The notes: generated from the sequence alone by a model not told the origin. Shown: positions 9,072-17,984, numbered from the stretch's first letter. The stretch is 64,000 nucleotides of DNA from Maribacter orientalis (GCF_900109345.1 NZ_FNZN01000004.1:310001-374000), one strand, 5' to 3'. Translations and numbers: made by a program.

Positions 9072-9998
9072 GTGATAACAGTCCGCAACATTTCCAAATA
9101 TAAAGAAGAATATCCCACAGTCATTACTATTGGCACTTTTGATGGGGTGCATATAGGTCACCTAAAAATACTTAATAAAGTCATAAACCATGCCAAGAGC
9201 ACTGAACTAAAATCTGCAGTGCTTACCTTTTTTCCTCATCCAAGAATGGTTTTACAGAAAGATGCCGATATTAAACTATTGAATACAATAGACGAAAAAA
9301 TTAGCATCTTAGAACGACTTGGATTAGATGTTTTAATTATTCATCCGTTTACAGTAGAGTTTTCTAGACTTACCGCTACAGAATTTGTTCGTGACATTTT
9401 AGTGAACAAATTGAACATTAAAAAAGTTATTATCGGTTATGACCATAGATTTGGCCGAAATAGAAATGCCAATATTACAGACCTAATTGCTTTCGGAAAT
9501 GCGTTAGATTTTACCGTAGATGAAATTCCTGCACAAGAAATTGACGACGTATCTGTAAGTTCTACTAAAATCAGAAAAGCCTTAGAGGATGGCGATATAG
9601 ATACGGCAAATAGTTATTTAGGCTATGAATATATGCTTACAGGTACAATTGTAAGAGGAAAAGGAATTGGCAAGCAGCTAGGCTACCCAACAGCAAACCT
9701 ATCAATTACAGAAGACTACAAACTTATACCTAAAAATGGCGCATATATAGTTAAAACTGAGCTAGACGTAACCACGGTTTATGGCATGATGAATATAGGC
9801 TTCAACCCAACAGTAAATGGTACAGAAAAGACTATAGAAATCAATTTTTTCGACTTTGATTCCGACCTTTATGATAAAAAGATACAGGTAGATATTTTAT
9901 CGCGCTTACGTGACGAACACAAATTTGAATCGATAGATGGTTTAAAAGCGCAATTGGCAAAAGACAAAGAAAAATCTCTCCAATATATACAGCGATAA
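9072..9998 (+). CDS. ribF: Bifunctional riboflavin kinase / FAD synthetase
   Basis: The enzyme converts riboflavin to FMN and then FAD. The N-terminal adenylyltransferase domain shows TIGTFDGVHIGH (19-30) and, further on, the YDHRFGRNR and SSTKIRKAL segments. The C-terminal flavokinase domain begins near residue 190 (GKGIGKQLGYPTANL) and ends with the LRDEHKF stretch. The length of 308 aa is normal. The predicted start is GTG at 9072, giving an N-terminus of the usual length; no ATG is available before the conserved GTFDG motif. The stop codon is followed after one base by the ATG of the gamma-carboxylase homologue, so the two form an operon. Confidence 0.96.
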   Translation: MITVRNISKYKEEYPTVITIGTFDGVHIGHLKILNKVINHAKSTELKSAVLTFFPHPRMVLQKDADIKLLNTIDEKISILERLGLDVLIIHPFTVEFSRLTATEFVRDILVNKLNIKKVIIGYDHRFGRNRNANITDLIAFGNALDFTVDEIPAQEIDDVSVSSTKIRKALEDGDIDTANSYLGYEYMLTGTIVRGKGIGKQLGYPTANLSITEDYKLIPKNGAYIVKTELDVTTVYGMMNIGFNPTVNGTEKTIEINFFDFDSDLYDKKIQVDILSRLRDEHKFESIDGLKAQLAKDKEKSLQYIQR

Positions 9999-9999
9999 A

Positions 10000-11334
10000 A
10001 TGTTTAACAAGTTATTATTTCAAAAGATAGATAATAGCCCACTGATCATTTTTCGTATATTTTTCGGCATTTTAATATCTCTTGAATGTTTTGGGGCAAT
10101 CGCTACAGGATGGGTTAAAAGAAATCTTATAGATCCTAAATACAATTTTCCTTTTATAGATTTTGATTGGTTACAACCATTACCTGGATCAGGCATGTAT
10201 TTCTATTTTAGCCTTATGGGCCTTTTAGGTCTATGTATAGCTTTAGGTTTTAAATATCGAGTGAGCATAATTACGTTTACCTTGCTTTGGGCAGTAACCT
10301 ATTTAATGCAAAAGACTGCCTATAACAACCATTATTATCTCCTCATTTTAATTTCCTTTTTGATGTGCTTTTTTCCTGCAGAAAAAGCAAAATCAATTGA
10401 TGCAAAACTAAATCCAAACCTAGAGACCAACTCTATGTATAGTTATGTAAAATGGACTATTGTTCTTCAATTGTTTATAGTTTACGCATACGCATCTTTT
10501 GCTAAAATGTACGGAGACTGGTTAGACTTCAGTATGATTAAAGTATTAATGCACCCAAGAAGAGATTACTGGTTAATCGGTGAAGTTTTGCAACAACCTT
10601 GGTTACATAGTATTATAGGTACGGCAGGTATACTCTTCGACTTACTTATTGTGCCGGCTTTACTTTTCAAACCAACAAGAAGGGCGGCTTTTTTTACCTC
10701 TATAATTTTTCATTTATTCAATTCTATTATATTTCAAATCGGTATTTTTCCTTATTTATCAATTGCCTTCAGTGTATTCTTTTTTGAACCAAAAACCATA
10801 CAAAGCACATTCTTTAAATCAAAACAACCATTTATCAGTTTAAACAATACTATAGTTCCAAATTACAAAAACAGCCTACTGTTACTCATGTCTATATATT
10901 TTATAGCTCAGTTATTGCTACCTGTTAGGCATTATGTTATTGAAGATGATGTTTTATGGACAGAAGAAGGTCATCGAATGAGCTGGCGAATGATGTTACG
11001 CAGCAGAATTGGCAAAGGTAATTTTAAGGTCGTTAATAAAAATACCAAACAAATATTTGAGATAATACCTAAAGATTACCTTACGGCAAGCCAAGAACGA
11101 AAAGTGTTTGCCTATCCAGATTTTGCATGGCAATTCGCTCAATATTTAAAAATTGATTTTGAAAATAAGAATATGGACGTTGCCGTGTATTTAGAAGATT
11201 CTCAAATCAGCATTAACCGAAAACCTTATGTGCCATTTATAGATTCCACCACCGACTTGGCGGCAGTACCTTGGAAAAGACTACAGCATCACCTATGGAT
11301 TTTACCTTCTAATATTGAGGCAAGTACTAACTGA
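10000..11334 (+). CDS. Vitamin K-dependent gamma-carboxylase homologue (HTTM/VKG_Carbox family)
   Basis: A 444-aa membrane protein with several hydrophobic segments in its first ~290 residues, then a soluble C-terminal part. It keeps the signature of the animal enzyme GGCX, as I recall that sequence. NNHYYL (His111) corresponds to NNHSYL with His160. ASFAKMYGDWL (Lys169) corresponds to AGVKKLDADWV with the catalytic base Lys218. FHLFNSIIFQIGIFPY (His238) corresponds to the His287 region. After the membrane part, VLWTEEGHRMSWRMMLR and the QISINRKPYVPFIDS segment also match the family. GGCX carboxylates Glu side chains using reduced vitamin K; flavobacteria carry menaquinone, so the cofactor would be present. 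The substrate in this cell is unknown. It is coupled to ribF by 1 bp, with no obvious functional link. Confidence 0.85.
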   Translation: MFNKLLFQKIDNSPLIIFRIFFGILISLECFGAIATGWVKRNLIDPKYNFPFIDFDWLQPLPGSGMYFYFSLMGLLGLCIALGFKYRVSIITFTLLWAVTYLMQKTAYNNHYYLLILISFLMCFFPAEKAKSIDAKLNPNLETNSMYSYVKWTIVLQLFIVYAYASFAKMYGDWLDFSMIKVLMHPRRDYWLIGEVLQQPWLHSIIGTAGILFDLLIVPALLFKPTRRAAFFTSIIFHLFNSIIFQIGIFPYLSIAFSVFFFEPKTIQSTFFKSKQPFISLNNTIVPNYKNSLLLLMSIYFIAQLLLPVRHYVIEDDVLWTEEGHRMSWRMMLRSRIGKGNFKVVNKNTKQIFEIIPKDYLTASQERKVFAYPDFAWQFAQYLKIDFENKNMDVAVYLEDSQISINRKPYVPFIDSTTDLAAVPWKRLQHHLWILPSNIEASTN

Positions 11335-11339
11335 TTTTA

Positions 11340-11720
11340 CTAGAATTTTAAAGCACGCTGGCAAAGTTGAAGCGGCATACCCCAAGGATCTCGTAACATT
11401 ACCAAATGACTACCATCTTCCTTTAAAATTTCTTCAAAATAGCTAGCCCCAGCATTGAGTAATCGTTGTTTGTCCTCTTCTGCATTTTCAGAAACAAAAG
11501 CTATATGGAACGTTAATGGGTGCCTATTACTAAAATCCTCAGCTAATTCGTCTTCTCGCTTATAAAATTCAATAACTACACGATCTGTACTATCGGCCAA
11601 AAAAGTCATGTATGGAGATTCCCTTTGTTGGTTCGCTATCGTTAGCCCTAAATGGGTACAGTACCAATTAACCACCCCGTTAATATCAATCACATTTAAT
11701 GCAAAGTGTTCAAAAGTCAT
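11340..11720 (-). CDS. VOC family (glyoxalase/bleomycin resistance-like) protein
   Basis: A 126-aa protein with one vicinal-oxygen-chelate module pair: FEHFALNVID at the start (metal-ligand His5), WYCTHLGL, VVIEFYKRED, HIAFVSENAEED and a closing RDPWGMPLQLCQR. VOC proteins bind a divalent metal and act as glyoxalases, dioxygenases or antibiotic-binding proteins; which one cannot be told here. It is convergent with the gamma-carboxylase gene (5-bp gap) and divergent from serS. It is single-gene and small. A second VOC gene in the window (22776-23161) is frameshifted. Confidence 0.85.
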   Translation of the reverse strand: MTFEHFALNVIDINGVVNWYCTHLGLTIANQQRESPYMTFLADSTDRVVIEFYKREDELAEDFSNRHPLTFHIAFVSENAEEDKQRLLNAGASYFEEILKEDGSHLVMLRDPWGMPLQLCQRALKF

Positions 11721-11772
11721 TTTAATCGATGATTAGACCATAAAAGTATCTAATTTAAAACTAAGATTAACG

Positions 11773-11780
11773 TAAATTTG
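11773..11780 (+). promoter_or_regulatory. -7 promoter box of serS
   Basis: TAAATTTG is an exact TAnnTTTG match, 19 bp upstream of the serS ATG, which implies a very short leader. No good -33 box was found. Confidence 0.5.
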
Positions 11781-11799
11781 TAGTCAAATACAACCTAAA

Positions 11800-13071
11800 A
11801 TGTTACAATTACAGACCATACGGGAGAATAAAGAAGAAATTGTCCTTGCCCTTGGAAAAAGAAATATTGACGCTCATACCCTCTTGGACAATGTTCTTCA
11901 ATTGGATGAAAAAAGACGTACTACTCAAACCCAATTAGATAATGTCTTAGCTGAATCCAATTCCCTTTCCAAAGAAATTGGTGCATTGTACAAAACAGGA
12001 AAGGCTAAGGAGGCCAATATATTAAAAGAGAAAACAGTCCATTTAAAAGACGAATCTAAACAACTGGCTGAAGATTTGAATACTGTCGAAGAAGAGCTTC
12101 AAGCATTGCTATATCAGATACCGAATACACCACACACCTCTGTTAGGAAAGGTTCATCCGAAGTCGATAATGAAGAAATTTATAAAGAAGGTGACATACC
12201 TACCTTAGATGCAGGAGCCCAGCCACATTGGGAATTGGCTAAAAAATACGACATTATCGATTTTGAATTAGGAGTAAAAATAGCAGGAGCCGGATTTCCC
12301 GTGTACAAAGGAAAAGGAGCCCGTTTACAGCGAGCATTAATAAATTACTTTTTAAATAAAAATATAGAAGCGGGTTATACAGAAATTCAAGTACCTCATT
12401 TAGTAAACGAATTATCTGGCTATGGAACAGGGCAATTACCTGATAAAGAAGGGCAAATGTATCACGTAACCGCAGATGACCTTTATTTAATACCTACTGC
12501 AGAGGTACCTGTTACCAATATTTTTAGGGATGTAATTGTAAATGAAAGTGATTTTCCGATAACCTATACGGGCTATACACCATGTTTTAGGAGGGAAGCA
12601 GGTAGTTATGGTGCGCATGTACGTGGTCTGAACCGTTTACATCAGTTTGATAAGGTTGAAATTGTTCGTGTAGAACATCCAGCGAAGTCTTATGAAGCTT
12701 TAGATGGCATGGTAGAACATGTGAAAAATATTTTAAGGGAATTAAAATTACCATATCGTATTCTTCGCCTTTGTGGTGGTGATTTAGGGTTTACAGCCGC
12801 TCTTACCTTTGATTTTGAAGTGTTTTCTACAGCACAAGACCGTTGGCTAGAAATTAGCTCTGTTTCGAATTTCGAAACATACCAAGCCAATAGATTAAAA
12901 TTGAGGTATAAGGATGAAAACGGAAAAAATCAATTAGCACATACCTTAAACGGTAGCTCTTTAGCTTTACCTCGTGTTTTGGCAGGTATTTTAGAAAATT
13001 ACCAAACCCCTGAAGGTATTAGAATACCAGATGTATTAGTACCTTATTGTGGATTTAATATGATTGATTAA
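11800..13071 (+). CDS. serS: Seryl-tRNA synthetase
   Basis: A class II aminoacyl-tRNA synthetase that charges tRNA-Ser. Residues ~28-105 form the long antiparallel coiled coil that grips the tRNA. The catalytic domain shows TAEVPVTN (motif 1 area), motif 2 (PCFRREAGSYGAHVRGLNRLHQF) and motif 3 (NGSSLALPRVLAGILENYQ). The ATG at 11800 gives the usual MLQLQTIRENKEEIV start. The length of 423 aa is standard. It is transcribed alone; the 222 bp after it hold no gene I can identify. Confidence 0.98.
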   Translation: MLQLQTIRENKEEIVLALGKRNIDAHTLLDNVLQLDEKRRTTQTQLDNVLAESNSLSKEIGALYKTGKAKEANILKEKTVHLKDESKQLAEDLNTVEEELQALLYQIPNTPHTSVRKGSSEVDNEEIYKEGDIPTLDAGAQPHWELAKKYDIIDFELGVKIAGAGFPVYKGKGARLQRALINYFLNKNIEAGYTEIQVPHLVNELSGYGTGQLPDKEGQMYHVTADDLYLIPTAEVPVTNIFRDVIVNESDFPITYTGYTPCFRREAGSYGAHVRGLNRLHQFDKVEIVRVEHPAKSYEALDGMVEHVKNILRELKLPYRILRLCGGDLGFTAALTFDFEVFSTAQDRWLEISSVSNFETYQANRLKLRYKDENGKNQLAHTLNGSSLALPRVLAGILENYQTPEGIRIPDVLVPYCGFNMID

Positions 13072-13293
13072 CCACATACTTGGGAGACTAATAATGCTAT
13101 CTATGATGGTATTATCTTGTTCATATCTGGATTATTTCTAAAATGATTTCATTGCTAGTGGCATTTACTCATTTACCGTACCATTTCGGCAAATCATCCA
13201 GACATGACTTTATTTTAAATTTCCTGAACAAAAACCCCCGTACCCATTTTCTCTCTGCTCTCTAAAAATTCATACAAAGGTTAGATTAAATAA

Positions 13294-14355
13294 ATGTATT
13301 TAAACTCATTAAACTATTTTAGAGGTATTTCAATAATTCTCATCGTTTTTGGACATTGTTTAGGTCTAGCTGATTTTTCTTATAATTCAGTCTTAGGTAA
13401 TACAATTCATAACTTGACTCTAGGAGGAACGTCTTTTTTTGTGTTTATTTCTGGTTTTTTGTTTCACCATATTTTTTACGCGAAATTTCAATATAGGCTG
13501 TTTTTAATAAAAAAAACTAAATACGTTTTATTACCATACTTAATATTATCAACACTACCAATAGCCTATTTACTTCTTAGAATTTGTATTGCAGGCATTT
13601 CTTCATCAAGCTCAATTACAAAACGTTATAATGAACTTTTTTCCTTTCCAATATTTCGTCATTACCTCACCGGAGTTGATAAAAATTTTATTGGCTACTG
13701 GTATATCCCTTTTATTTTAATCATTTTCTTACTATCACCTCTTTTTATCAGATTCATAAAACTTAATTTTAAAACCCAGATATTAATTACCATTTTGCTC
13801 CTAATTTGTTCAATTTTTATGCACAGGGGTATCGAATCAAATGCGTTTTCTGTTTTTCAGAATGTTTTATTTTTTACACCTATTTATTTATTGGGCATCT
13901 TATCCTCAGAAAAGAAAGATGTTATTTATATTAAATTTAAAGAAAAAGAATTTTATATATTAGGCCTTGCACTTACACTAGCAATATATCAGGCATACAT
14001 TGGCGAGTTGGGTAATTATCACAAATCGCCCTTTATTTACGGTGGGATGGATTTAATGATAATTCAGAAACTTCTCCTTTGTCTCTTTTTTATGCTTTTT
14101 CTAAATCGTATTGAAAACTATAAACTTCGTTTTTTTGAAATAATAGCTACCAATAGTTTTGGCATATTTTTTATTCATGGGATTGTCATTTATCTTTTAG
14201 GACGTATTAAAATGGAAATTGATTTTTCATTTACCCCAAATTCATTTATATTATATTTCATCGTTGCATCAATTGTATTTCTCTTTTCCCTAATGGTAAC
14301 TTTTATTGTAAAAAGAATTTTTCCAAAATATAGTAGATATCTAATTGGTAGCTAA
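13294..14355 (+). CDS. Acyltransferase 3 family membrane protein
   Basis: A 353-aa integral membrane protein with about ten hydrophobic helices. It matches the acyltransferase 3 (OafA/NodX/YrhL) family: the N-terminal SLNYFRGISIILIVFGHC supplies the conserved Arg10 and His21, and FIGYWYIPFILIIFLLSPL is the typical mid-protein segment. Members O-acylate surface sugars such as O-antigen, exopolysaccharide or Nod factors using acyl-CoA. The acceptor here is unknown and no glycan cluster adjoins. The gene is AT-rich with many Phe/Ile/Leu codons, partly expected for a membrane protein. It opens a run of accessory genes (13294-16041) that differ from the housekeeping neighbours and may be acquired. 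Confidence 0.85.
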   Translation: MYLNSLNYFRGISIILIVFGHCLGLADFSYNSVLGNTIHNLTLGGTSFFVFISGFLFHHIFYAKFQYRLFLIKKTKYVLLPYLILSTLPIAYLLLRICIAGISSSSSITKRYNELFSFPIFRHYLTGVDKNFIGYWYIPFILIIFLLSPLFIRFIKLNFKTQILITILLLICSIFMHRGIESNAFSVFQNVLFFTPIYLLGILSSEKKDVIYIKFKEKEFYILGLALTLAIYQAYIGELGNYHKSPFIYGGMDLMIIQKLLLCLFFMLFLNRIENYKLRFFEIIATNSFGIFFIHGIVIYLLGRIKMEIDFSFTPNSFILYFIVASIVFLFSLMVTFIVKRIFPKYSRYLIGS

Positions 14356-14443
14356 TTGATAATATTCCTTTCTTTATTGGTTTAGCTTTAGTAATGTATA
14401 TTATGAGACTTTCCAATTAATAAATTATAACGATATCTAAACT

Positions 14444-14848
14444 ATGGAATACTATACAACAGCATACTCAGCCTCAAAAACAAGTGCTACAATAGCCATA
14501 AAACAAACAAGCATTGAATTTGGGATTACCCCAGAAACAGATGAGAGCCTACCAAACCCAGCAGAATTATTTTTAGGCTCATTTTCATCTTGTATTCTTA
14601 AAAATGTTGAACGTTTCTCGATTCTTATGCATTTTGAATATACCACTGCTGAAATATCGGTAAAGGCAACACGTTTCGAAAAACCTGCCAGAATGGACGA
14701 GATTAACTATATACTAAAAGTACATAGCAAAGACAATAACTTAAATATAGACTTACTGAAAAAAAATATTGAAAAGTACGGGACAATTTATAACACTATC
14801 AAATTATCTTGTACAATAAATGGTAGCATTGAAAAAATTTCAGATTAG
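14444..14848 (+). CDS. OsmC-like protein lacking the second peroxidatic cysteine
   Basis: A 134-aa OsmC/Ohr-fold protein. The diagnostic NPAELFLGSFSSCI (38-51) carries the first active-site Cys50 at the start of the long helix. In OsmC/Ohr peroxidases a second Cys lies in a motif like YCPVSNTL; here the equivalent stretch is KYGTIYNTI (111-119), so that Cys is replaced. The only other Cys (123) lies in the next strand. The protein may therefore not work as a classical two-Cys organic hydroperoxide reductase. It sits between an acyltransferase and a small multidrug-resistance-type exporter with ordinary gaps. Fold assignment is good; activity is uncertain. Confidence 0.82.
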   Translation: MEYYTTAYSASKTSATIAIKQTSIEFGITPETDESLPNPAELFLGSFSSCILKNVERFSILMHFEYTTAEISVKATRFEKPARMDEINYILKVHSKDNNLNIDLLKKNIEKYGTIYNTIKLSCTINGSIEKISD

Positions 14849-14986
14849 AAAAACGAAGGTTTTAAAATCCCTATTTTTTCAACATAGTAGGCATTATAAA
14901 TTCTTTGAACTAACAACTTGAAAATGAAATTTCATGACAACGATTTAGCCAAAGTGAGTCACCACTATTACAATAAATACCAAAAA

Positions 14987-15313
14987 ATGAATTGGATTAT
15001 TTTAATTATTGCAGGGGTATTCGAAGTTGTCTTTGCTTTCTGTTTAGGAAAGGCCAAAGAAACTACAGGAAACGAAATGTACCTATGGTATATAAGCTTT
15101 TTTGTTTCACTATGTATTAGCATGGTTCTTTTAGTGAAGGCAACACAAACGCTACCAATAGGAACGGCTTACGTCGTTTGGACAGGTATTGGAGCCGTTG
15201 GCACAGTTTTATTGGGGATTGTGGTATTTAAAGAACCTGCCACTTTTCTTAGACTTCTATTTATCACCACTCTCATAGGATCTATTATTGGTTTAAAGGT
15301 AGTATCTCATTAA
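14987..15313 (+). CDS. Small multidrug resistance family exporter, Gdx/SugE-like
   Basis: A four-helix, 108-aa inner-membrane exporter when started at the ATG at 14987; an in-frame ATG at 14918 would add 23 polar residues not seen in the family, so I prefer 14987. The first helix MNWIILIIAGVFEVVFAF carries the essential Glu13. The segment LPIGTAYVVWTGIGAVGTVL is the Gdx/SugE signature and points to guanidinium export rather than the broad-drug EmrE subtype. A Trp normally found three residues after the Glu is Phe16 here. Proteins of this group act as dual-topology dimers, either homomeric or encoded as gene pairs; only one gene is present. No guanidine riboswitch-like motif was recognised upstream. 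Confidence 0.88.
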   Translation: MNWIILIIAGVFEVVFAFCLGKAKETTGNEMYLWYISFFVSLCISMVLLVKATQTLPIGTAYVVWTGIGAVGTVLLGIVVFKEPATFLRLLFITTLIGSIIGLKVVSH

Positions 15314-15343
15314 ATTAAAGCAATTAGAGATTCAGTAGCTATT

Positions 15344-15367
15344 AAGTAGATTCAAAGTCTACTTTTT
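15344..15367 (+). terminator. Rho-independent terminator after the SMR gene
   Basis: AAGTAGA (15344-15350) pairs with TCTACTT (15358-15364) across a 7-nt loop, and a run of T reaches 15367. It lies 30 bp after the SMR stop codon. Confidence 0.7.
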
Positions 15368-15396
15368 TAAGTTTATAATTTGAAAATCTGATTATC

Positions 15397-16041
15397 ATGA
15401 ATAAAAAAGTTACAGATTATCTTAATGGACTTACCCAATGGAAAGAAGAACTTAGCCGACTTCGCGAGATAATTCTTGACTGTAATTTGGTCGAAGATTT
15501 TAAATGGATGCATCCATGCTATACCTTTAAAGGTAAAAACATTGTACTACTTCACGGTTTTAAAGAATATAGTGCCCTGCTATTTTACAAAGGAGCACTT
15601 TTAAAAGACCCAAAGAAAATACTGATTCAACAAACAGAAAATGTACAGACTGGTCGGCAAATTCGATTTATAAATTTAGAAGAGATTAATCAATTAGAAG
15701 TTGTAATTAAAAGTTATATACTAGAAGCGGTAGAACATGAAAAAACTGGTCGGAAAATACCGATGAAAAAAGTGACGGATTTTGCTTTTCCTGCAGAACT
15801 AAAGCAAAAATTTAAAGAAAATCGTGAACTTGAAACTGCCTTCAATAATCTTACTCCTGGGCGAAAGAAAGGGTATCTACTACATTTTTCTCAAGCAAAA
15901 CAGTCTTCAACGCGACTTACAAGAATAGAAAAAAACACTAAACGAATTTTTGATGGTAAGGGATTAAACGATTGTATTTGCGGACTTTCTAAGCGTATGC
16001 CGAATTGTGATAGTTCTCATAATCAACTCTCTTCTAAATAA
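15397..16041 (+). CDS. YdeI-family (DUF1801) protein with C-terminal CDGSH-like motif
   Basis: A 214-aa protein. Residues ~15-112 are a DUF1801/YdeI-type domain (WMHPCYTFKGKNIVLLHGFKEYSALLFYKG). Residues ~130-185 are the YdeI C-terminal helical part (FPAELKQKF, LTPGRKKGYLLHFSQAKQSSTRLTRIEKN). The tail has CICGLSKRMPNCDSSH (193-208). This fits the CDGSH iron-sulfur pattern C-x-C-x2-S-x3-P-x-C-D-x-S-H with Cys193, Cys195, Cys204 and His208 as possible [2Fe-2S] ligands, the only departure being Ser in place of Gly after Asp. Some YdeI relatives are named bacteriocin-protection or OmpD-associated proteins, but no biochemical role is settled. It follows the terminator at 15344-15367 and is probably transcribed alone. 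Confidence 0.8.
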   Translation: MNKKVTDYLNGLTQWKEELSRLREIILDCNLVEDFKWMHPCYTFKGKNIVLLHGFKEYSALLFYKGALLKDPKKILIQQTENVQTGRQIRFINLEEINQLEVVIKSYILEAVEHEKTGRKIPMKKVTDFAFPAELKQKFKENRELETAFNNLTPGRKKGYLLHFSQAKQSSTRLTRIEKNTKRIFDGKGLNDCICGLSKRMPNCDSSHNQLSSK

Positions 16042-16109
16042 AATATTTTACACTCGTGTTGTTACCATCACTTTTATACCATCTTATAGCATTCTACGTA
16101 TCTTTGAAT

Positions 16110-17897
16110 ATGCGTATCTTAATTTTCCTTATTTCGTATTTATCACTGGCCACTTTTTCTTGGGCTCAAGATGATTTTTTGGCAAAGCAATATTTCGCTG
16201 ATGGCGATTTTGAAAAAGCAGTGGTTTTCTACGAGAAATTAGTGGAGAAAAATCCACGACGAACAGAATATGCACAAGATTTAGTCGCCTGCTACCAACA
16301 ATTAGAACGCTACGAAGACGCAGGTGAATTTATTAAGACACGTTTAAAAGATCGCAACCCCTACCCTACTTTATTGGTAGATTTAGGATATAATCACGCC
16401 CTTCAAGAGCAGCCAGAAATGGCACAAAATTATTATGATCAAGCCTTAGACATTATTCCTAAAAATCCGAATTACGGTTATGCAATCGGTCTACAGTTTC
16501 AAAAGTATAGCCTTTTAGATATGGCGATAAGCGCTTATGAAAAATCAATGCAGCTTAACCCAGCATTAGATTTCAACTTTCAATTGGCACGTATTTATGG
16601 CGAGCAAGGTAATGTTGAAGCAATGTACAATGCCTACCTGAATTTGGTTATGGACGGAAAAACTTCAAAATCGAATATTTTAAGGAGTATCGACGATTTC
16701 GTTTCAGAAAATCCTGAGGATACCAATAATATTATTTTAAAGAAAGTACTACTAGAACGAGCTCAGAAAAACCCTGACATTATTTGGAACGAATTACTTA
16801 GCTGGCTTTTTACCCAGCAAAATCAATACAGTAGTGCCTTCAGACAAGAAAAAGCCATATTTAAACGTATAGATGGCAGTTCTACTGTGCGTTTAGAAAA
16901 TTTGGGTGATAATGCCTTAGAAGCTGAAGATTACGAAGTCGCTAAAGATATTTATAGCTATATCATCGGCAATACCAACAATGAAATCACCAAATTAGAT
17001 GCAGAATTAAACCTAATCGATATTGAGTTAATAAATGCCTCTCAAAGTCAATTAGAAATAATTAGGAAGAGATATGACCAACTTATAGATATCTACGGCT
17101 ATAAGGCACAGACCCTTCAACTTCAAGTAGCCTATGCAAATTTTCTCACGTTTAAAAAAAATGAACCACAACCAGCAGAAAAGCTTTTAAAAAATAGTCT
17201 TGAACTTCCTTTGAGCGACCGTGGAACTGCATATCTAAAATTAGCTTTGGGTGATATTTTGGTCTATGACAAAAAATTCAACGAAGCACTTATTTATTTC
17301 TCACAGATACAGCAAAAACTAAAGAATGACGTTCTAGGGCAAGATGCCCGCTATAAAGTTGCCCAAACTAGTTTTTATAAAGGAGATTTTGATTGGGCCT
17401 TGACCCAGTTAAAAGTTTTAAGAAGTTCAACTTCACAATTGATTGCCAATGATGCGATGCAATTAAGCTTATTGATTTCAGATAATTCTTTAGAAGATTC
17501 TACCCAAACAGCTTTGAAAAAATATGCACGAGCAGACTTTCTGGCGTATCAAAATAAAACTGAAGATGCTATTATTGTCCTTAACGATATTCTTGAAAAC
17601 CATAAGGGCGAAAAAATTGAAGATGATGCGTTACTAAAGCAAGCTCAATTATATGAGTTGCTAAAAAAATATGATGAGGCTCAATTAAACTATCAAAAAA
17701 TAATCGCCTTTTATGGAAATGGTATTTTGGCCGATGATGCATATTATGCTTTGGGCGAGCTCTACAGAAAAATTTACAAAGACACCGCAAAAGCTAAAGA
17801 ACAGTATGAAAAAATAATTTACAATTATCAAGACAGTTATTATTTTCCACAAGCACGAAAGAACTTTAGAATATTAAGGGGCGACTCTATTAATTAA
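16110..17897 (+). CDS. Exported tetratricopeptide repeat protein
   Basis: A protein of ~595 aa from the ATG at 16110. An upstream in-frame GTG at 16056 adds a hydrophobic extension but would disrupt the signal peptide, so the ATG is preferred. The N-terminus MRILIFLISYLSLATFSWAQ is a Sec signal peptide. The rest is a TPR solenoid with repeated units such as AKQYFADGDFEKAVVFYEKLV and ALGELYRKIYKDTAKAKEQYEKII, plus YfgC/BamD-like C-terminal TPRs. It is likely a periplasmic or outer-membrane scaffold. A TAtcTTTG box lies only 4 bp before the ATG, too close to serve it. It is upstream of the DUF4286-GGCT gene with an 87-bp gap. Confidence 0.85.
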   Translation: MRILIFLISYLSLATFSWAQDDFLAKQYFADGDFEKAVVFYEKLVEKNPRRTEYAQDLVACYQQLERYEDAGEFIKTRLKDRNPYPTLLVDLGYNHALQEQPEMAQNYYDQALDIIPKNPNYGYAIGLQFQKYSLLDMAISAYEKSMQLNPALDFNFQLARIYGEQGNVEAMYNAYLNLVMDGKTSKSNILRSIDDFVSENPEDTNNIILKKVLLERAQKNPDIIWNELLSWLFTQQNQYSSAFRQEKAIFKRIDGSSTVRLENLGDNALEAEDYEVAKDIYSYIIGNTNNEITKLDAELNLIDIELINASQSQLEIIRKRYDQLIDIYGYKAQTLQLQVAYANFLTFKKNEPQPAEKLLKNSLELPLSDRGTAYLKLALGDILVYDKKFNEALIYFSQIQQKLKNDVLGQDARYKVAQTSFYKGDFDWALTQLKVLRSSTSQLIANDAMQLSLLISDNSLEDSTQTALKKYARADFLAYQNKTEDAIIVLNDILENHKGEKIEDDALLKQAQLYELLKKYDEAQLNYQKIIAFYGNGILADDAYYALGELYRKIYKDTAKAKEQYEKIIYNYQDSYYFPQARKNFRILRGDSIN

Positions 17898-17935
17898 AAA
17901 ATATCTTCACAATTATATTTAAGATACTGTTCATT

Positions 17936-17943
17936 TAACTTTG
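17936..17943 (+). promoter_or_regulatory. -7 promoter box before the DUF4286-GGCT gene
   Basis: TAACTTTG is an exact TAnnTTTG match 41 bp upstream of the ATG at 17985. No convincing -33 element was found. Confidence 0.45.
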
Positions 17944-17984
17944 TATCTGACATTTGATTTTACGGAAGAAACTGAATTTAACGT

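Noticed and set aside
9072-11334. Riboswitch (FMN) before ribF
   Set aside because: The divergent gap with the protease gene is only 52 bp and shows no FMN aptamer features.
13294-16041. Genomic island with insertion-element borders
   Set aside because: The genes look accessory, but no integrase, transposase, direct repeats or tRNA edge is visible.
16099-16106. TAtcTTTG box just before the TPR gene as promoter
   Set aside because: It is only 4 bp from the ATG at 16110 and has no -33 box; it would start transcription inside the gene.
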